From Zygnema cylindricum (taxonomy: Eukaryota > Streptophyta > Zygnematophyceae > Zygnematales > Zygnemataceae): 64,000 bases of DNA. Position numbers and translations under genes: made by a program. Below the pieces are notes generated by a model. That model worked only from the letters and a program-made list of their open reading frames with translations, was not told where the DNA came from and ran no database searches. Positions 1 to 11,842 of this stretch are shown piece after piece (position 1 is the first letter of the stretch; each line of letters begins with the position of its first letter). The stretch lies in the NCBI GenBank assembly GCA_037447655.1, contig JBBHKE010001474.1:62001-126000 (forward strand). The letters are read 5' to 3'.

Positions 1-179
1 CTGGGATGCCCGAACTAACCAGATAGGCCACCCTTTGCTGGATTATACGTTCCATGCTGTATTCCCGTAACTGAGGGTGCCATGCAAGGAGCTTTGGAAT
101 ATCCACATTTCGAACATCAAATGAACGAAGATAATTTACTCGAGCTACACCATTTGTCTTGTCATTTGACTTGATTCGT
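1..179 (-). CDS. mTERF-family protein, internal exon (partial gene, runs off the left edge)
   Basis: Seen: the minus strand has a clear 3' splice site (seven T then GCAG) at 180-187, followed by an open frame to the window edge. The translation contains DIPKLLAWHPQLREYSMER and then a VAYLVSSGIP block. This is the helical repeat pattern of mTERF proteins: a hydrophobic helix, a 'HPQL..YS' turn, then 'FL...GIP'. Family knowledge: mTERF proteins bind nucleic acid in mitochondria or plastids and act in organelle transcription, splicing or translation. One base completes the codon from the exon upstream, so an earlier exon lies to the right. The rest of the gene lies left of the window. Which mTERF member this is cannot be told from one repeat. 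Confidence 0.65.
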
Positions 180-1186
180 CTGCAAAAAAACATACAATTT
201 TCTGTTAATTTTTATCTCTCACTTGCTACACCGCCCATTATTATAAGCGATAGTCTATTACTAACGTTAACACTTCATTAAAATAAACTATACTAAATCA
301 AGTTTCACCATCTGGCTCATCATGGTCCACTTCACTAAATAGTGTCATTAAGAGGAAGAGGAGAACCCGCAGGATATCCCATTTCTGCTTCCATATCGAC
401 CACAGAGGAGAGAGGAGAGAGGAGAGAGGGGAGAGGGGAGAGGGAGGAGAATAAATCAACAAACTTAATGTCAACGGTTTTATGAAAAGAAAAATACAAA
501 AATTACATTTCAAAATTTCGATGCTTATAGAAGATGGTTGAACCTGAAGACTGTTTAGAAAACAAAGACTTCTCGAAATTTCAAAAGTATAACTAGAACT
601 ACTGTAAAAATATGCATACATCTGTAACATAAACAACTACCTTCACACTGACAGTGGAAAACCAAGAAATACTGTGTGATTAAACAGAGGCTACACAAAT
701 CTGCTAAGAACACCTAAAATTCGCAAATATCTCTCCAGTTTTCCTCTCTTTTTGCAATACGGAATAAACGTATTGGTGAGTTCCTAGTAGATCATTACTA
801 TTACATTACCATAACGCTTTATTCCTAAAGGCTGCAGAATAGCTCTGAAAATAATTCATCTAAGTACAGCACTAAAAGACAAGAATACAATGATAAAAGA
901 CAAACATTTTCAAACAGGATATCAACCAACAACACTACAAGCCAAAGATTTTCCAAAATGATATAAATACAGGAAACTAAGGCCTGGGCCCCAGCAGGCC
1001 ATTTTTTGAGCCACTGCATGACAGTTACAATGATTGAGCGATTTCTGACCGCCCAGATCATAATCCTGCGGCCATAAATCGCCCAATCAATAAAAACGAG
1101 TCATGCAATGACTTGAACTTAGCTTGATGGGCCCCAAGCACTAAATGCAAAAGTCTTTCAAAAAAATATGTGAATTCTGGACTGAC
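180..1186. other. Non-coding stretch, probably intron of the mTERF gene
   Basis: AT-rich sequence with no convincing coding exon on either strand. It includes a GA-rich microsatellite at 404-450. An open stretch at about 825-1,061 (minus) has hydrophobic, biased content and splice signals that do not give a consistent phase, so it is not called. Confidence 0.4.
404..450. repeat. GAGAGG microsatellite
   Basis: Short tandem run of GAGAGGA/GAGAGGGGA units on the plus strand inside the putative intron. Confidence 0.8.
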
Positions 1187-1275
1187 CTGATTTCGGAGGA
1201 CCATTTGCCTTTGAAAGTTTCCTGTTAATGGAAGCTACTGCAGAAGCTGCTGCAGCACCTGCTACACTCATAAAT
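1187..1275 (-). CDS. Candidate exon, Ala/Ser-rich (low confidence)
   Basis: On the minus strand an open segment encoding MSVAGAAAASAVASINRKL and then SKANGPPKS ends at a good donor (CAG then GTCAGT, around 1,181-1,188). It may begin at an acceptor ending TTCAG near 1,276. The Ala/Ser/Lys composition would suit a targeting or linker region of the mTERF gene to its left. The splice phase does not join directly to the exon at 1-179, so at least one more exon would be needed. Offered as a lead only. Confidence 0.25.
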
Positions 1276-2084
1276 GCTGAACTTGTTATGTTATGTGAAG
1301 CGGATGCAGCGGTAATTACGTGAAGTATATAAATTATGTAATGTGCAGGCGATGATGCATACATGTCAGCTTTGGTTCATGTTTATTTCTTCATGAAAAC
1401 AAAAATAAATGAGATAATTCTATCTACACCGCAAAATAATGTACGTAACAATACAGAAACATAATTAAAATATCAATTATAATACAACATGCTCTGTCTA
1501 CACATTGCGTAAAGAAAAACGTTGCATAATCGGCTTTGATTTTTGACAAAAAACTAAACGATGTAGCTTAAAAGACCTGCAATCCAATTGAAAACTCAAC
1601 AATTGTGCAGTAAAAACTTTTTTTTTGGGAGCGGTTTCGTTATTCTCAAGACTAACAAATCAATAGGTGTTCACAAGGTGTCCAGACGGCATTACTGAAG
1701 ACGAGGATAGCAAGACCAAAATTGTTAGCGATTCAAAACAGCCAAGAAGGTAAATGGATGCTTAAACTTGTCATGCGTTTTAAAAAAAATGACAATATTG
1801 GCTTAACGCGGCCACCGTACTAAAGGGAGATCAAAAAGGAGATGAAGAAGGTTAAAGGAAAAGTACGGAGTGCTCAAGCAAGCATGATCGTGACAGCGGC
1901 AGTCTGGTTTTTTACCACGCATTCTTTACAAGAGAACAACCGTGGAATCAAAAAACGTCACTGCAGACCACCACTAATGAAGTAATAGTTTTATAAGAAT
2001 TAACAACACTAAATATTGAAAGTCCAAGTGGCTCATTACGGGTCACAAAATGAGCGAAGAAATACCCGCCTGCAACTGCTGCAG
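1276..2084. other. Intergenic, nothing recognised
   Basis: AT-rich single-copy-looking sequence between the putative gene end and the satellite array. No coding signal, RNA gene or repeat structure was recognised. Confidence 0.4.
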
Positions 2085-3868
2085 CAGATAGAACCTCCGA
2101 CTGCGGATTGAAACCTAAGCATGTGAACCTACAGATCTGAACTCCGTCTTCCTCTTACTCACTAGGCGACGGCACCTATTCCTCCTCACTATAAACCCAC
2201 AAATCTGAACTCTGTCGTCCTCTTCCTCACTCGGCAACAGCACTTACTCCTCATCACAATGAACCTACGGATCTTAACTCCGTCCTCTTCCTCGTCCTCT
2301 TCCTCACGAGGCGACAAAACTTACTCCTCGTCACTATGAACCTACGAATCTAAAATGCGTCGTCCTTTTCCTCTCTAGGCGACAACACCTACTTCTCGTC
2401 ACTATGAACCTACGGATCTGAATTTCGCCGTCCTCTTACTCACTCATTAGGCGACAGCACCTACTCCTCATCATAATGAATTTACGGATCTGAACTCTGT
2501 CATCCTCTTCCTCACGAGGCGATAAAACCTACTCCTCGTCACTATAAACCAACGGATTTGAACTCCGTCGTCCTCTTCCTCACTAGGCGACAACACCTAC
2601 TTCTCGTCACTATGAACCTACGGATTTGAACTCCGTCGTCATTTTCCTCACAAGACGACAGCACCTACTCCTCATCACTATGACCCTACGGATCTAAACT
2701 CCGTCTTCCTCTTCCTCACTAGGAAAATACACCTACTTCTTCTCACTATGAACCTACAAATATGAACTCAATTATCATCTTCATCACTAGGCGACAACAC
2801 CTATTCTTCGTCCCAATGAACCTACAGATCTAAATTCCGTCGTCCTCTTCCTCACTTGGCGACAACACCTACTCCTCGTCACTATGAACCTATGGATATT
2901 AACTCACTCGTCCTGTTCCTCACTAGGCGACAGCACCTACTCCTCTTCACTATAAATCTACGGATCTAAACTTCGGTTTCCTCTTCCTCACTAGGCGACG
3001 ACACCTATTTCTTCTCACTATGAACCTACAGATTTGAACTCAATTATCCTCTTCCTCACTAGGCGACAACACCTACTCCCCGTCACAATGAACGTACAGA
3101 TTTGAATTTCGTCGTCCTCTTCCTCACTTGGCGACAACATCTACTCCTCGTCACTATGAACCTATGGATCTGAACCCCGTTGTCCTCTTCCTCACTAGGT
3201 GACAACACCTACTCCTCTTCACTATAAACCAACAGATATGTACTCCGTCGTTTTTTCGTCACTAGGCAAAGGCACCTACTCCTCGTTACTATGAACTTAC
3301 AGATCTAACCTCCATTTTCCTCGTACTCAGTTGGCGACGACACCTACTCCTCCTCTCTATGAACCTACAGATTACAGATCTTAACTCAATCCTCCTCTTC
3401 CTCACTGGGCAACAGTAACTACTTCTCACTAAGAACCAATAGATCTGAACCCCGTCGTCCACTTCCTCACTAGGCGACAACCCCTACTCCTCGTCACTAT
3501 AAACCTACACATCTAAATTGAGTCGTCTTATTCATTAGTGGACAACTACACCTACTCGTCGTCACTATAAACCTACGAATCTAAACTCTGTCTTCCTCTT
3601 CCTCACTAGGCGACGACACCTACTCCTCACTATGAACCTACGAAATTGAACTATGTTGTCCTTTTCCTCACTAGGCGAGAGCACCTACTCCTCGTCACTA
3701 TGAACGTACGGATCTGAAATCCTACTTGTTCTTCACTAGGCGACGACACCTCGTTGAACTCTATCATCCTCTTCCTCACTAGGCGAAACACTTACTCTTC
3801 GTCACTATGTACCCACGGATCTAAACTCTTTTGTCCTCTTCATAACTATGCGACAAAAACTACTCATC
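2085..3868. repeat. Satellite array 1, about 68-bp unit
   Basis: The same degenerate unit is repeated head to tail. Landmarks in each copy are 'CTCTTCCTCACTAGGCGACA', 'CACCTACTCCTCGTCACTAT' and 'GAACCTACGGATCTGAACTC'. The distance between landmarks is about 68 bp, which implies about 26 copies over this length. Copies differ by substitutions and small indels, and one run near 3,361-3,380 is irregular. No open frame is kept across copies, so it is a non-coding tandem satellite. Confidence 0.92.
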
Positions 3869-3884
3869 GTGGTGCCGTACTTGA

Positions 3885-4193
3885 GTAGAAGGGGATTCAG
3901 AGAGGAGATTAGGACTTAGACAATTATTACGTAGACGCCTCTCTATCAGAACGCATCTATACAAAAGGTCAACTTTGACCATCAATAAGTTACTGCTCAG
4001 AGGAGCAAATTAAGTGATTTTTTTTGCAGCAGACTCAAAGGAGTCTTGTCTTCACATGGATGAAATCAATTTAGTATGGTGTTTTTCAAGATGTCAATCA
4101 CTCTTAGTCAAACTCAAAGGGGTAAGGACTATCCTAGGGGCTTATAATGAGTTGCCTACTTTGAGGACCAATGGAGGTATCAGAATTGCAAAA
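3885..4193 (+). repeat. LTR 3'-end fragment of a copia element related to A/B (fragment H)
   Basis: Aligns by eye with the last ~300 bp of the LTR of element B (about 32,035-32,344). Shared blocks include AGGACTTAGA, GGTCAACTTTGACC, TTACTGCTCAG and GAGCAAATT, and the matching order extends to an end near TATCAGAATTGCA. Only the 3' portion of the LTR is present, and it begins where the satellite array stops. No coding region of the same element follows. It is an old, truncated copy. Confidence 0.75.
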
Positions 4194-4914
4194 ACACTCT
4201 AACTGCTCAAATGTGTGAATGGAGAGGGATTGAGGGGTGGGAGCAGGTGGATGGAGAGCTCATAGAATCTCGATACTGGCTGTAGACCGTGGAGCAAGAA
4301 AAAATAGTTCGAGAGCCCGAACTGCCCGAGAGAGCTCACCGACTAGACCCAAATGAACCACACAACAATAGAACGATAGAACATTTGAATTCTTAGATCT
4401 ACCATGTGGTGTAGAAGAAGCATTCACAATTCGATCCTTGTGTTCGGCGTGAAGGGAGCTCTTATCACCTCGAAGGAATAGTCGGCATCAACCAAAGTTT
4501 TTCAAGCCTTGCTACCACCTCCATGGCCTAATAAGACTAAAACCCAAAGAGAAAACATAAAAAAAAAGATGCGAATGTCTAACATCCGTGGGATTGGAAA
4601 AAATACGAGACAAATATGAGTGGAAGCCGTCTAGTACTATAATTGGCAGTGCAATGAGGATCCGCGTGTATAATCGTGGATAAGGGGATCCTAAATTATA
4701 AGCTCCAAGCACGTCTAATTTGAGTAGAAATGCCCAATTTTCGCTTGAAGGTCTGGACGAGAGTGTGGTGGAAGGAAGGGAGCTAGAAGATAGGCCGCCA
4801 TGGGCCAAGAGTCGTCGACAACTTCTTGCATGTCGGGCGTAATCGGCTCGACCACGAAGTGGTTATCACATCCCGTGCATTTTATCCGTGTTAAGGCTTA
4901 TGTGGGTGGTTTAG
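4194..4914. other. Unassigned sequence between LTR fragment and purine tract
   Basis: Mixed-composition sequence with no long frame of protein-like content and no repeat structure visible. The open stretch 4,512-4,808 (minus) has no recognisable family features. It may be the degraded interior of the element whose LTR ends at about 4,193. Confidence 0.3.
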
Positions 4915-5370
4915 GTAGATGAAGGGGGGGGGAGGAGAAGAGGAGAGGATGCTTGGCCGGACCTGGTGAATGAATGAGGGAAGGAGAATGGAGGAAGGAG
5001 GAAGAAACGGTGGATGGCAGTGGAGGGAACGGTAGGCTGGGAGAAAGGACGAGAGACATATGGAAGAAAGACCAAAGAGGGCGTGGAAAGGGAAGAAGAT
5101 CAAATGGTGAATGAAGGAAGTGAAATGGCCAATTGGATGAAAGGAGGAAAGGGATGCCGACCAAAAATTGGGGAGGGTGTGAAATGGATGGAATGGAACA
5201 AAGAAATGAAAGAGGAAGGAGAGGGATGAAAGGATGGAAAAAAAAAGTGGAGGGGGTTGGATGGGAGGAAGAGAATGAAGAGGAGGGTGGATGGTCGAAG
5301 AGGAAGGGAGTGAAAGTGGAGCAGGATAATGGCAATGAAGGCGGGAAGAGGGGGAGAAGGAAAAACAACT
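4915..5370. repeat. Purine-rich (G/A) tract, about 450 bp
   Basis: The plus strand is overwhelmingly G and A, with GGAAGGAG, GAGGAAGA and GGGAGAAGG motifs and a G run at 4,925-4,932. It opens several frames on both strands coding for Glu/Gly/Lys-rich or Ser/Pro/Phe-rich strings. These are composition artefacts, not genes. Confidence 0.85.
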
Positions 5371-5520
5371 TTTTTTTTGTTATGTGTAGGTATGTGTGTG
5401 TTTGTTTGTGCGTGTGTTTTTGTTAGTAGGTTTTGATGTGTGTATAATTCTAGTGTGAGGGATGCGATTTTTGGCGATAAAAAAAAAGAAGGGAAGAGTT
5501 TCAAGATAACTGAAATGGGC

Positions 5521-5606
5521 CGCAGCTATGATTTCACACATGGGCGTGTAGTTGGAAGCGACCGCGCCTATGATTTCGCATGTGGGCGTGCGGTTGGCAG
5601 TGGGTG
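5521..5606. repeat. Two-copy 42-bp tandem repeat
   Basis: The block beginning ATGATTTC and including GGGCGTG and GTTGG occurs at 5,528 and again at 5,570, a 42-bp period, with several mismatches between copies. Confidence 0.7.
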
Positions 5607-5639
5607 CAGACCTAATCCGTTGGTTCAAAGTGACCAAGA

Positions 5640-6320
5640 GTAGGTGATGTCGCCTAGTGAGAAAGAGAACGACAAAATTAGATTTGTAGGTTCATAGTGA
5701 GGAGGAGTAACTACAATCGCCTAAAAAGGAAGAGGAAGACAGAGTTCAGATTCGTAGGTTCATAGTGACGAATAGTAGGTGTTGTCACCTAGTGACAAAG
5801 GCGTAAGTGCAGTCGCCTATTAAAGAAGAGGAAGACAAAGTGTAGATCCGTAGGTTCATAGTGACGAAGAGTAGGTGTTGTCATTTAGTGAGAAAGAGGA
5901 CGACAGACTTCACATCCGTAAGTTCATAGTGATGAGGAGTAGGTGTTGTCGCCTAGTGAGGAAAAAGACGACGAAATTCAAATCTGTAGGTTCATAGCGA
6001 CAAGGAGTAGATGCAAACACTTTGTTAAGAAGAGGAAGACGGACGAAGTTCAAATCCGTAGGTTTATAATGACGAGGAGTAGATGCTATCACTTTGTGAA
6101 GAAGAGGAAGACGAAGTTCAAATTCGTATGTTCATAGTGACCAATAATAGGTGTTGTTGCCTAATAAAGAAGAGGATGAGAGAGTACATATCAGTTTGTT
6201 TATTGTGACGAGGAGTAGGTGTTGTTGCCTAGTGAGGAAAAGGAAGAGGGAGTTTAAATCCATAGATTAATACTGAGGATGAGTAGGTAATGTCGCCTTG
6301 TGAGGAAAATGATGACGAGG
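5640..6320. repeat. Satellite array 2, same ~68-bp unit in reverse orientation
   Basis: Contains the reverse complement of the array-1 unit: 'GTAGGTTCATAGTGACGAGG', 'AGTAGGTGTTGTCGCCTAGT' and 'GAGGAAGACG' recur. About ten copies are estimated from length. Together with array 1 it makes a large inverted arrangement around 3,885-5,640. Copies are more diverged than in array 1. Confidence 0.9.
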
Positions 6321-6445
6321 TGTCGGAGTACTTTTCTGTATGACCACTGTACGACATGGCCAGAAAATGGACGCCCATAATATCTGGACTCGTTTGGGTG
6401 CGCTGCAAAAATACCACAAGCCAATACGGTAGGGCCACGTGTCAA
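6321..6445 (-). repeat. Relic LTR F, left part
   Basis: Shares with the LTR of element A the order GTACGACATGGCC, a Cys-box-like GC stretch and CCACGTGTCA. It is interrupted exactly after GTCAA by element A and resumes at 12,902. The left end is truncated against the satellite. Confidence 0.7.
6441..6445. repeat. Target site duplication GTCAA (left) of element A
   Basis: Identical 5-mers GTCAA at 6,441-6,445 and 12,897-12,901 directly abut the two LTR ends of element A. Confidence 0.85.
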
Positions 6446-7489
6446 TAAAACTCTAAGACCTCCATAAGTCCTCAGAGTGGACAGCTTCCAAGAAGCCTAT
6501 AGGATAACCCTGACCCCTTTGTGTTTCAGCAAAAATAACTGCCACCCTGGCAGAAAATAACCTGACCAACTTCACCCTTGTGAAGGCAAGACTCCCTTGA
6601 GTCGATAGCAAAAAGAATCTCTGAATTTGCTCTCCTGAGCAGTTAGTTATGGAGGGTCAAAGTTGACCTTTTGTATAGTAGCTCTCTGGGAGAGAGGGTC
6701 ATATCTCCTAATTTTTCTAAGTCTTATCTCTCTCACAGACTCTATCTACAGATGTACGGATCCAATCAAATTACAGTTCCATACACAAAAGTACAATTGC
6801 CAATGTACTTTCTGTACGGAAACTGTACGACATGGCCTGAATGTCGACACGTGGTATGTTCGCATTCGCTCCTGTAATCCTCGGAGATGCCGCGATCCAA
6901 TGTAACTCCACCATGTGTTATCCGATTTGGCGATGACCACAAACCGCCGAAATCCTCTTCCGCGATCTCGGCGTTAATTCCGACCGTCCGATTAAATTCA
7001 CATTTAATCGTAGCCGTAATACATACATGCGCGATATTCGTTTCATTAAAGAAATAAATGCGCGGTATTGGTTTCTTATCCGTACCGTAATCCGTACTTT
7101 TACATTACTGGATCTATGTATCTTGTAAACAGTTACAGTTAAATGAATTATCCAAACTTATAATGTTTAATTAATTATCGAACTATATACTACGTAACAG
7201 TACTTCTAGACTTAACGGCTAAGGCTACTGGCTACCGCCAGTCTGTCAACTGGCAGGTACCAGGATCAAATCCTGTGGCCGACACATACCTTTTAGTTAA
7301 AAACACCTAACTAATATATATTTCTCGTAAACCTCTGGATAACCTAGGTAGCCATGGCTCTAGCTCCCTCTCCAATTTCTCAGTGACTGCGACAAGTTTG
7401 AGAGTGGGAGAGAGAAGTTAGAGGCAGACTGCCTCAGCTTCTTTCTATTTAGACCTAGAAAATAATTAATATTGGACCATTAATTTCTA
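6446..7489 (-). repeat. 3' LTR of element A
   Basis: On the minus strand it begins TGTAGAAATTAATGG directly after an AAGGGGAG polypurine tract and ends at the target duplication. It matches 11,843-12,896 along its length. It carries a tRNA-like T-arm/B box at 7,261-7,275, in the orientation opposite to the element. Confidence 0.92.
7212..7285 (+). other. tRNA-like T-arm/B box in the 3' LTR of element A
   Basis: CAGGATCAAATCCTG forms a 5-bp stem with a TCAAA loop (7,261-7,275) and fits the B-box consensus GWTCRANNC. It is preceded by GGCTAAGGCTACTGGCTACC. Antisense to the element. Confidence 0.5.
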
Positions 7490-7504
7490 CACTCCCCTTA
7501 TTTT

Positions 7505-9262
7505 CTAGTCAATCTTTAATTTCAGACCACACTTCTCCATGCAGAAAATTAGCTTAGGGGAAGGCACAGGTTTGGTCATCATATCTGCTACCATCTCCCT
7601 ATCTGGTCGGTACTCTAAACTGATTATTTTGTTTTCTACTTTCTCTCTAACAAAGCTGAGTTTAATGTCCATGTGTTTAGCTTTAAAATGATGTTTAGGA
7701 TTGGCAGAAATATCGATTGCTGCCTGATTATCACAAATTTTTTTTTGCACACCACTCTTAAGGTGACCAAGCTCACCAAGCAAAGACTTGATCCACATCA
7801 ATTCTTTTGCAGATGAGCTAGAGGCCATATACTCAGCCTCCATGGTGGACTGAGCAATAACCTTTTGTTGTTTTATACTCCAACAGCAAGCCGCATCACC
7901 CACATAAAATATATATCCAGAAGTACATCTCCTCATCGGAGCATCACTATAACTGGCATCACTCTAAGTAGTAATGTCAGTATTCTCCCCACCCGAATGC
8001 AACTATAGATCCCTAGTTCCTATCAAATATCTAAGGACTCTCTTAGCTACCTCCCAATCCTTCTTAGTGGGAGCATTTAGACTTCTACTCAGCACTCATA
8101 CAGCCGCAACTAAATCTGGCCGCGTACAATTCATAAAATAGATTAGGCTACCCACTACTTGCTTGTAAGGAATAGTCTGCATGAACTATTGTTCTTCAAG
8201 ACTTAATTCCTCGTCTAAGACTATGACTTCTTCTTCCTCACTTCCCTCACTTCCCTTCTTTAACTCCATTGGAGTTGTACAACTATTAGTTTTATCTATC
8301 TGAAATTTTTCCAGCATGGTCCCCATTGCTTCATTTTGAGTCAATCTCATAATCTTACTTTCTCGGTCTCTTTCTACTTGAATTCCCAAAATATATTTTG
8401 CTTCCCCCATATCCCTCATTTCAAATCTCCCCTTAAAATCGATTTTCAATTTATTAATTTTTTTCATTGATTTACTTAAAACAAACAAATCATCAACATA
8501 AATTGCAATGAATATAACACCTTCCTCATCTTCAAAAACATAGATTGAGTGATGTGAGCTGATCCGGATATATCCTAGACCGGTAAGAAACTCATCAAGC
8601 TTGTTATTCCACTGTCGAGGCGCATGTTTCAAACCGTAAAGAGATTTAATCAGCCGGCATACCTTACTCTCCTCTCGTTCCTCCACAAATCCTTTAGGTT
8701 GTCGCATGAAGATCTTCTCTTCCAATTCTCCATGCAAAAAGGCTGTCTTGATGTCCATATAGTGCACCTCCATGTCTTTCGCTGCTGCTAAACTGAGAAG
8801 TATGCGGACGGAGGGAAATTTGACGATCGGGGCAAAGGTTTACTCGTAGTCAATTCCTTCTTTCGATGTAAATCATTTTGCCACTAATCCGTCTTTGTAA
8901 CGCTCAATAGTGTTATCCGGGTTCAGTTTTAATTTTAAAACCCACTTACAACCGATTGGTTTTCGGTTAGGTGGACAGTCCACCAGCTCTTAAGTATCGG
9001 CTGCAATAATTGAGGCCATCTCCTCATTGATGGGTGTCTTCCACCAGTTCTTTTCTGGACAAGTCATCGCCTCTCCATAAGTTTGAGGTTCATCTTGATG
9101 AGATAGTTTTGTTACCTTGTTATTAACCTGTTTTTCTTGCAATCTTTTGCTACTTCTCCTTCCCCCCTCAAAATCTGTGGCCGGAATAGATGGTTCTCGT
9201 GGGTTCTTTCGAACAATCTCGGCTTCTCCCCTGTCCCTTGATTCTGAATCAGTTTCCACCAC
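7505..9262 (-). pseudogene. copia A: reverse transcriptase and RNase H
   Basis: Starts in the integrase-RT linker, then RT with MDIKTAFLHGELEEKIFMRQ, SLYGLKHAPRQW and the catalytic box IYVDDLFVLS. RNase H follows with DAACCWSIKQQKVIAQ, STMEAEYMA and CDNQAAIDISANPKHHFK, ending at the copia C terminus (MVADMMTKPVP) and a stop at 7,505. Several in-frame stops and breaks occur (about 8,990, 8,186 and 7,937). Family role: copies the RNA into DNA in the particle. Confidence 0.88.
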
Positions 9263-9424
9263 GTCTTCCGCTTCGGGTAGAGTTGTTACTGGAGTTTTCC
9301 TAGCCGAGTTTTTTTCGGTCTGATTTGTACTTGTAAGAATGTCATCTTCTCTAAAACCTGGATAATTAGGAAGTTCAATGGCATCGGAATTTTCTGACTC
9401 AAACCTGATTTTTACTGACTTTGT

Positions 9425-10570
9425 TTACGTGAAGGGATCCACGAACTTTCCTTCATTCATAACTACTAGATGCTTTACTAAGATTACATCTTCCCTTTTT
9501 AGATCATTGACTCTATATCCTTTCACATCCTCATCATATCCTAATAAGTATCCCGGTTTTCCTTTAGGATCTAGCTTCCAATTAGACCGATCTGTATCTA
9601 GATTGAAAACTTGACTGCCGAAAACCTTTAAGTGAGATATGTCTGGTTTCCGACCTGTCCATCTCTCATAAGGTGTTTGATCTTTTATAGCTGAAGTAAA
9701 AACTCTATTTTTGAGGTAATTAGCACAGTTCATTGCTTCGGCCCAAAACCTTTTTCCTATCTTCTTGTCCGACAACAAACTTCTATCACTATCACTTAGT
9801 GTCCTATTTAATCTTTCAGCTACCCCATTCTGTTCTGGGTTTTTCTGGAACTGTTTTTTGGTGTTGGACTCCATCTTCCCTCAGAAAATCCTCAAACTGG
9901 TTAGAAGTATACTCTCCACCATTGTCACTCCTTACTCTCTTGATTGGAGTTTCATGGAGTTTTTCGCTTCATTCTTTATATTGTCTAAAAAAATCCTGAG
10001 CTTCAGACTTGTTTTTCAAAAAATACACTTGGGAATACCGAGACCAATCATCAGTGATAGTCATCATAAATCTCTTCCCCCCGGTGAGGGCACTTTAGCC
10101 GGTCCCCAAATATCCGTGTGTACTAGATCTAGAATTTTTTCTCCCTTATAGGTGGCTTTTTTAGGAAAGGGTAATCTGTGTGTTTTACCTTGAGCACATC
10201 CACTACAATCATTTATATTATCATTCTCACTGAACTTAATCCCTTCCACCACTCCCATCTTTTTCATCTCTCTTAACTTGTCTAGATTCACATGCCCAAG
10301 CCTCTTATGCCATATCATAATATCATGAACACTAGCATAATAATGTTTCTTCTTTTCATTACTTAAAACCAGCCTAAACATCCCATGGCTACCTTTCTTA
10401 ACAATGAAATAGACATCCTCCTCAAAACTAGCAGTAAAGAGTCCTTCCCTAGTGCTAGTAAAAAAACCCTTATCATCTAATACGGATGTAGAGATGAGGT
10501 TTTTGTTCAGCTCCGGAATAAACAATACATCGGAGAATGTTACTTTGGATGTCTTTCCATCTACTATCAC
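9425..10570 (-). pseudogene. copia A: integrase
   Basis: From about 10,570 the frame shows IPELNKNLISTSVLDDKG (the end of the protease-linker region typical of copia). It continues with the zinc-binding module (WHKRLGHVN, then CSGCAQGK) and the first catalytic Asp in HTDIWGP. The frame breaks near 10,064 and again in the core. It resumes at about 9,874 with NGVAERLNRT, which holds the third catalytic acid, followed by the copia C-terminal region (GRKPDISHLKVFG, YLLGYDEDVKGYRV). Confidence 0.82.
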
Positions 10571-11066
10571 TTTTAAAATCTACCGATCCTACAAGAGTAG
10601 TGGTGACTATCCTCCCATCCCCGTACTCTATATCTACGGTGGGAATCTTTCTTATCTTAGTGAACAAGTGCCTATCCTTACAGATGTGCATGGAGGCCCC
10701 TGAATCTACAATCGAGCCTGCTTCACCTTTCAATCCACAGTAAGCACATTTCTGCCTTCGTGGAATTTCGACCTCGTTTTTCGCCTTCAACTCCTCATCT
10801 AAAAGGAGCTCATCGTCCTCGTCCTCGGATTACACCTCATGTACCTGTGTCACAAGGGTCTTTTTTTTTCCCCTCGGGGTACCACCGGTCTGCCCCTCCT
10901 TTAACCGAAACTCGGTTAGCTTAGTGCACTCTGCCATATAATGCCTAGGTTTCTTACAAAAATGACATAAACCTTTGGGAGCCCTTAGTTCGAACTCGTT
11001 AGTCTGATTTTTTTGCTCCCTCCCCCCTAGTTTTTGACCGGTTTCCGGGAATCCTTGTTCCTCCAA
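10473..11066 (-). pseudogene. copia A: zinc knuckle and aspartic protease
   Basis: A CCHC zinc knuckle (CHFCKKPRHYMAEC) is followed by an acidic linker interrupted by a stop near 10,828. Then comes the protease with the active-site motif IVDSGASMHICKD and a flap-like region GRIVTTTLVGSVDF. The frame then ends, and the next domain continues in another frame because of an extra A in a short A run. The same stop and frame change occur in element B, in a stretch nearly identical between the two copies. Confidence 0.85.
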
Positions 11067-11839
11067 TCGGTCGCAGTTGCCAAGACTTGGCCACTCTTTC
11101 CTCCCCTTCGGATCTCAATCGTATTCTCCCGAACGAGAATCATCCATACCACAGAGTTCCATATCCACTTTGAGTCCGGCAAGTTCTGCACACGGTTGAC
11201 TATGTTCTCGAACTCATTAGGTAACTTCATCAGTAAACAGTTAACCTGTTCTTTTTCACTAAAATATTTTCCCACACTCTTTAGCTCCATGATGAGTTTA
11301 GCTAGTTCATTGCAAAAATCCAACATTTTCCCCCCTTTATATACATACTCATTAACTTTCTGATCAGCCAACTCTTGTTGCTGAATCGTACCATTTCGGT
11401 ACATCTCTATGAGAGCCATCCAAAGATCGGATGCCCTTTTTACCTGCAATTGAGGACATGCAAGTCCTTGAGTGAGATGGCGTAGGATGAAATGCTTTGC
11501 CGCCATATTGTTCAAGTCCCAGGTTTCAGTATCATTCTCCTCGTTCCTCGAAATAGGTGATATGAATGCCAAACCAGTTGCTATTGGTGTGGTCGCCTCC
11601 TTCTCCTTTCCTTTGTCCACCACTTCTTCTTCCTTTGTTTCCTCCATTGAAGGTGGATCCTCTTTCCTGGTGAATCTGCTTCCTCCAAACCCTGGAGGGA
11701 TTCGAAGACTTGATGGACGCCCCAACCGTCCACTTACTATCCCCCAAAACCTTTTTTCGCATAGAGCTCCTATCATCATACTTTCCCAGTATATGAAGCC
11801 AATTACATTAAAGATTGGTACCTTAGAGGGTGGGCCCAT
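11027..11839 (-). pseudogene. copia A: gag, N-terminal and middle part
   Basis: The frame starts at the ATG in the primer site (MGPPSKVPIF) and runs about 270 codons. It contains the copia gag pattern: a short 'PIFN....YWESMMIGALCEKR' module, an acidic/Pro linker, then a UBN2-type helical region (MAAKHFILRHLTQ, LADQKVNEY). An upstream ATG in the LTR would add eight residues. The frame is lost shortly before the zinc knuckle, which continues one frame over at 11,066. The protein would build the virus-like particle. Confidence 0.85.
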
Positions 11840-11842
11840 AAC
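11828..11842 (-). other. Primer-binding site of element A: tRNA-iMet anticodon arm type
   Basis: The minus strand reads GTTATGGGCCCACCC next to the LTR (the first G of the canonical GGTTATGGGCCCACC is replaced at the LTR border). As recalled, this is complementary to the anticodon stem-loop of plant initiator tRNA-Met, so a half-tRNA primer is implied, as in Drosophila copia. The ATG inside it is also the start of the gag frame. Confidence 0.75.

Noticed and set aside
5014-5504. Glu/Gly-rich and Ser/Pro-rich open frames on both strands
   Set aside because: They arise from the purine-rich tract. Several frames are open at once with no conserved features.
2085-6320. CRISPR-like repeat/spacer array
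   Set aside because: Units are contiguous and equally diverged throughout with no unique spacers. The setting is a eukaryotic genome.
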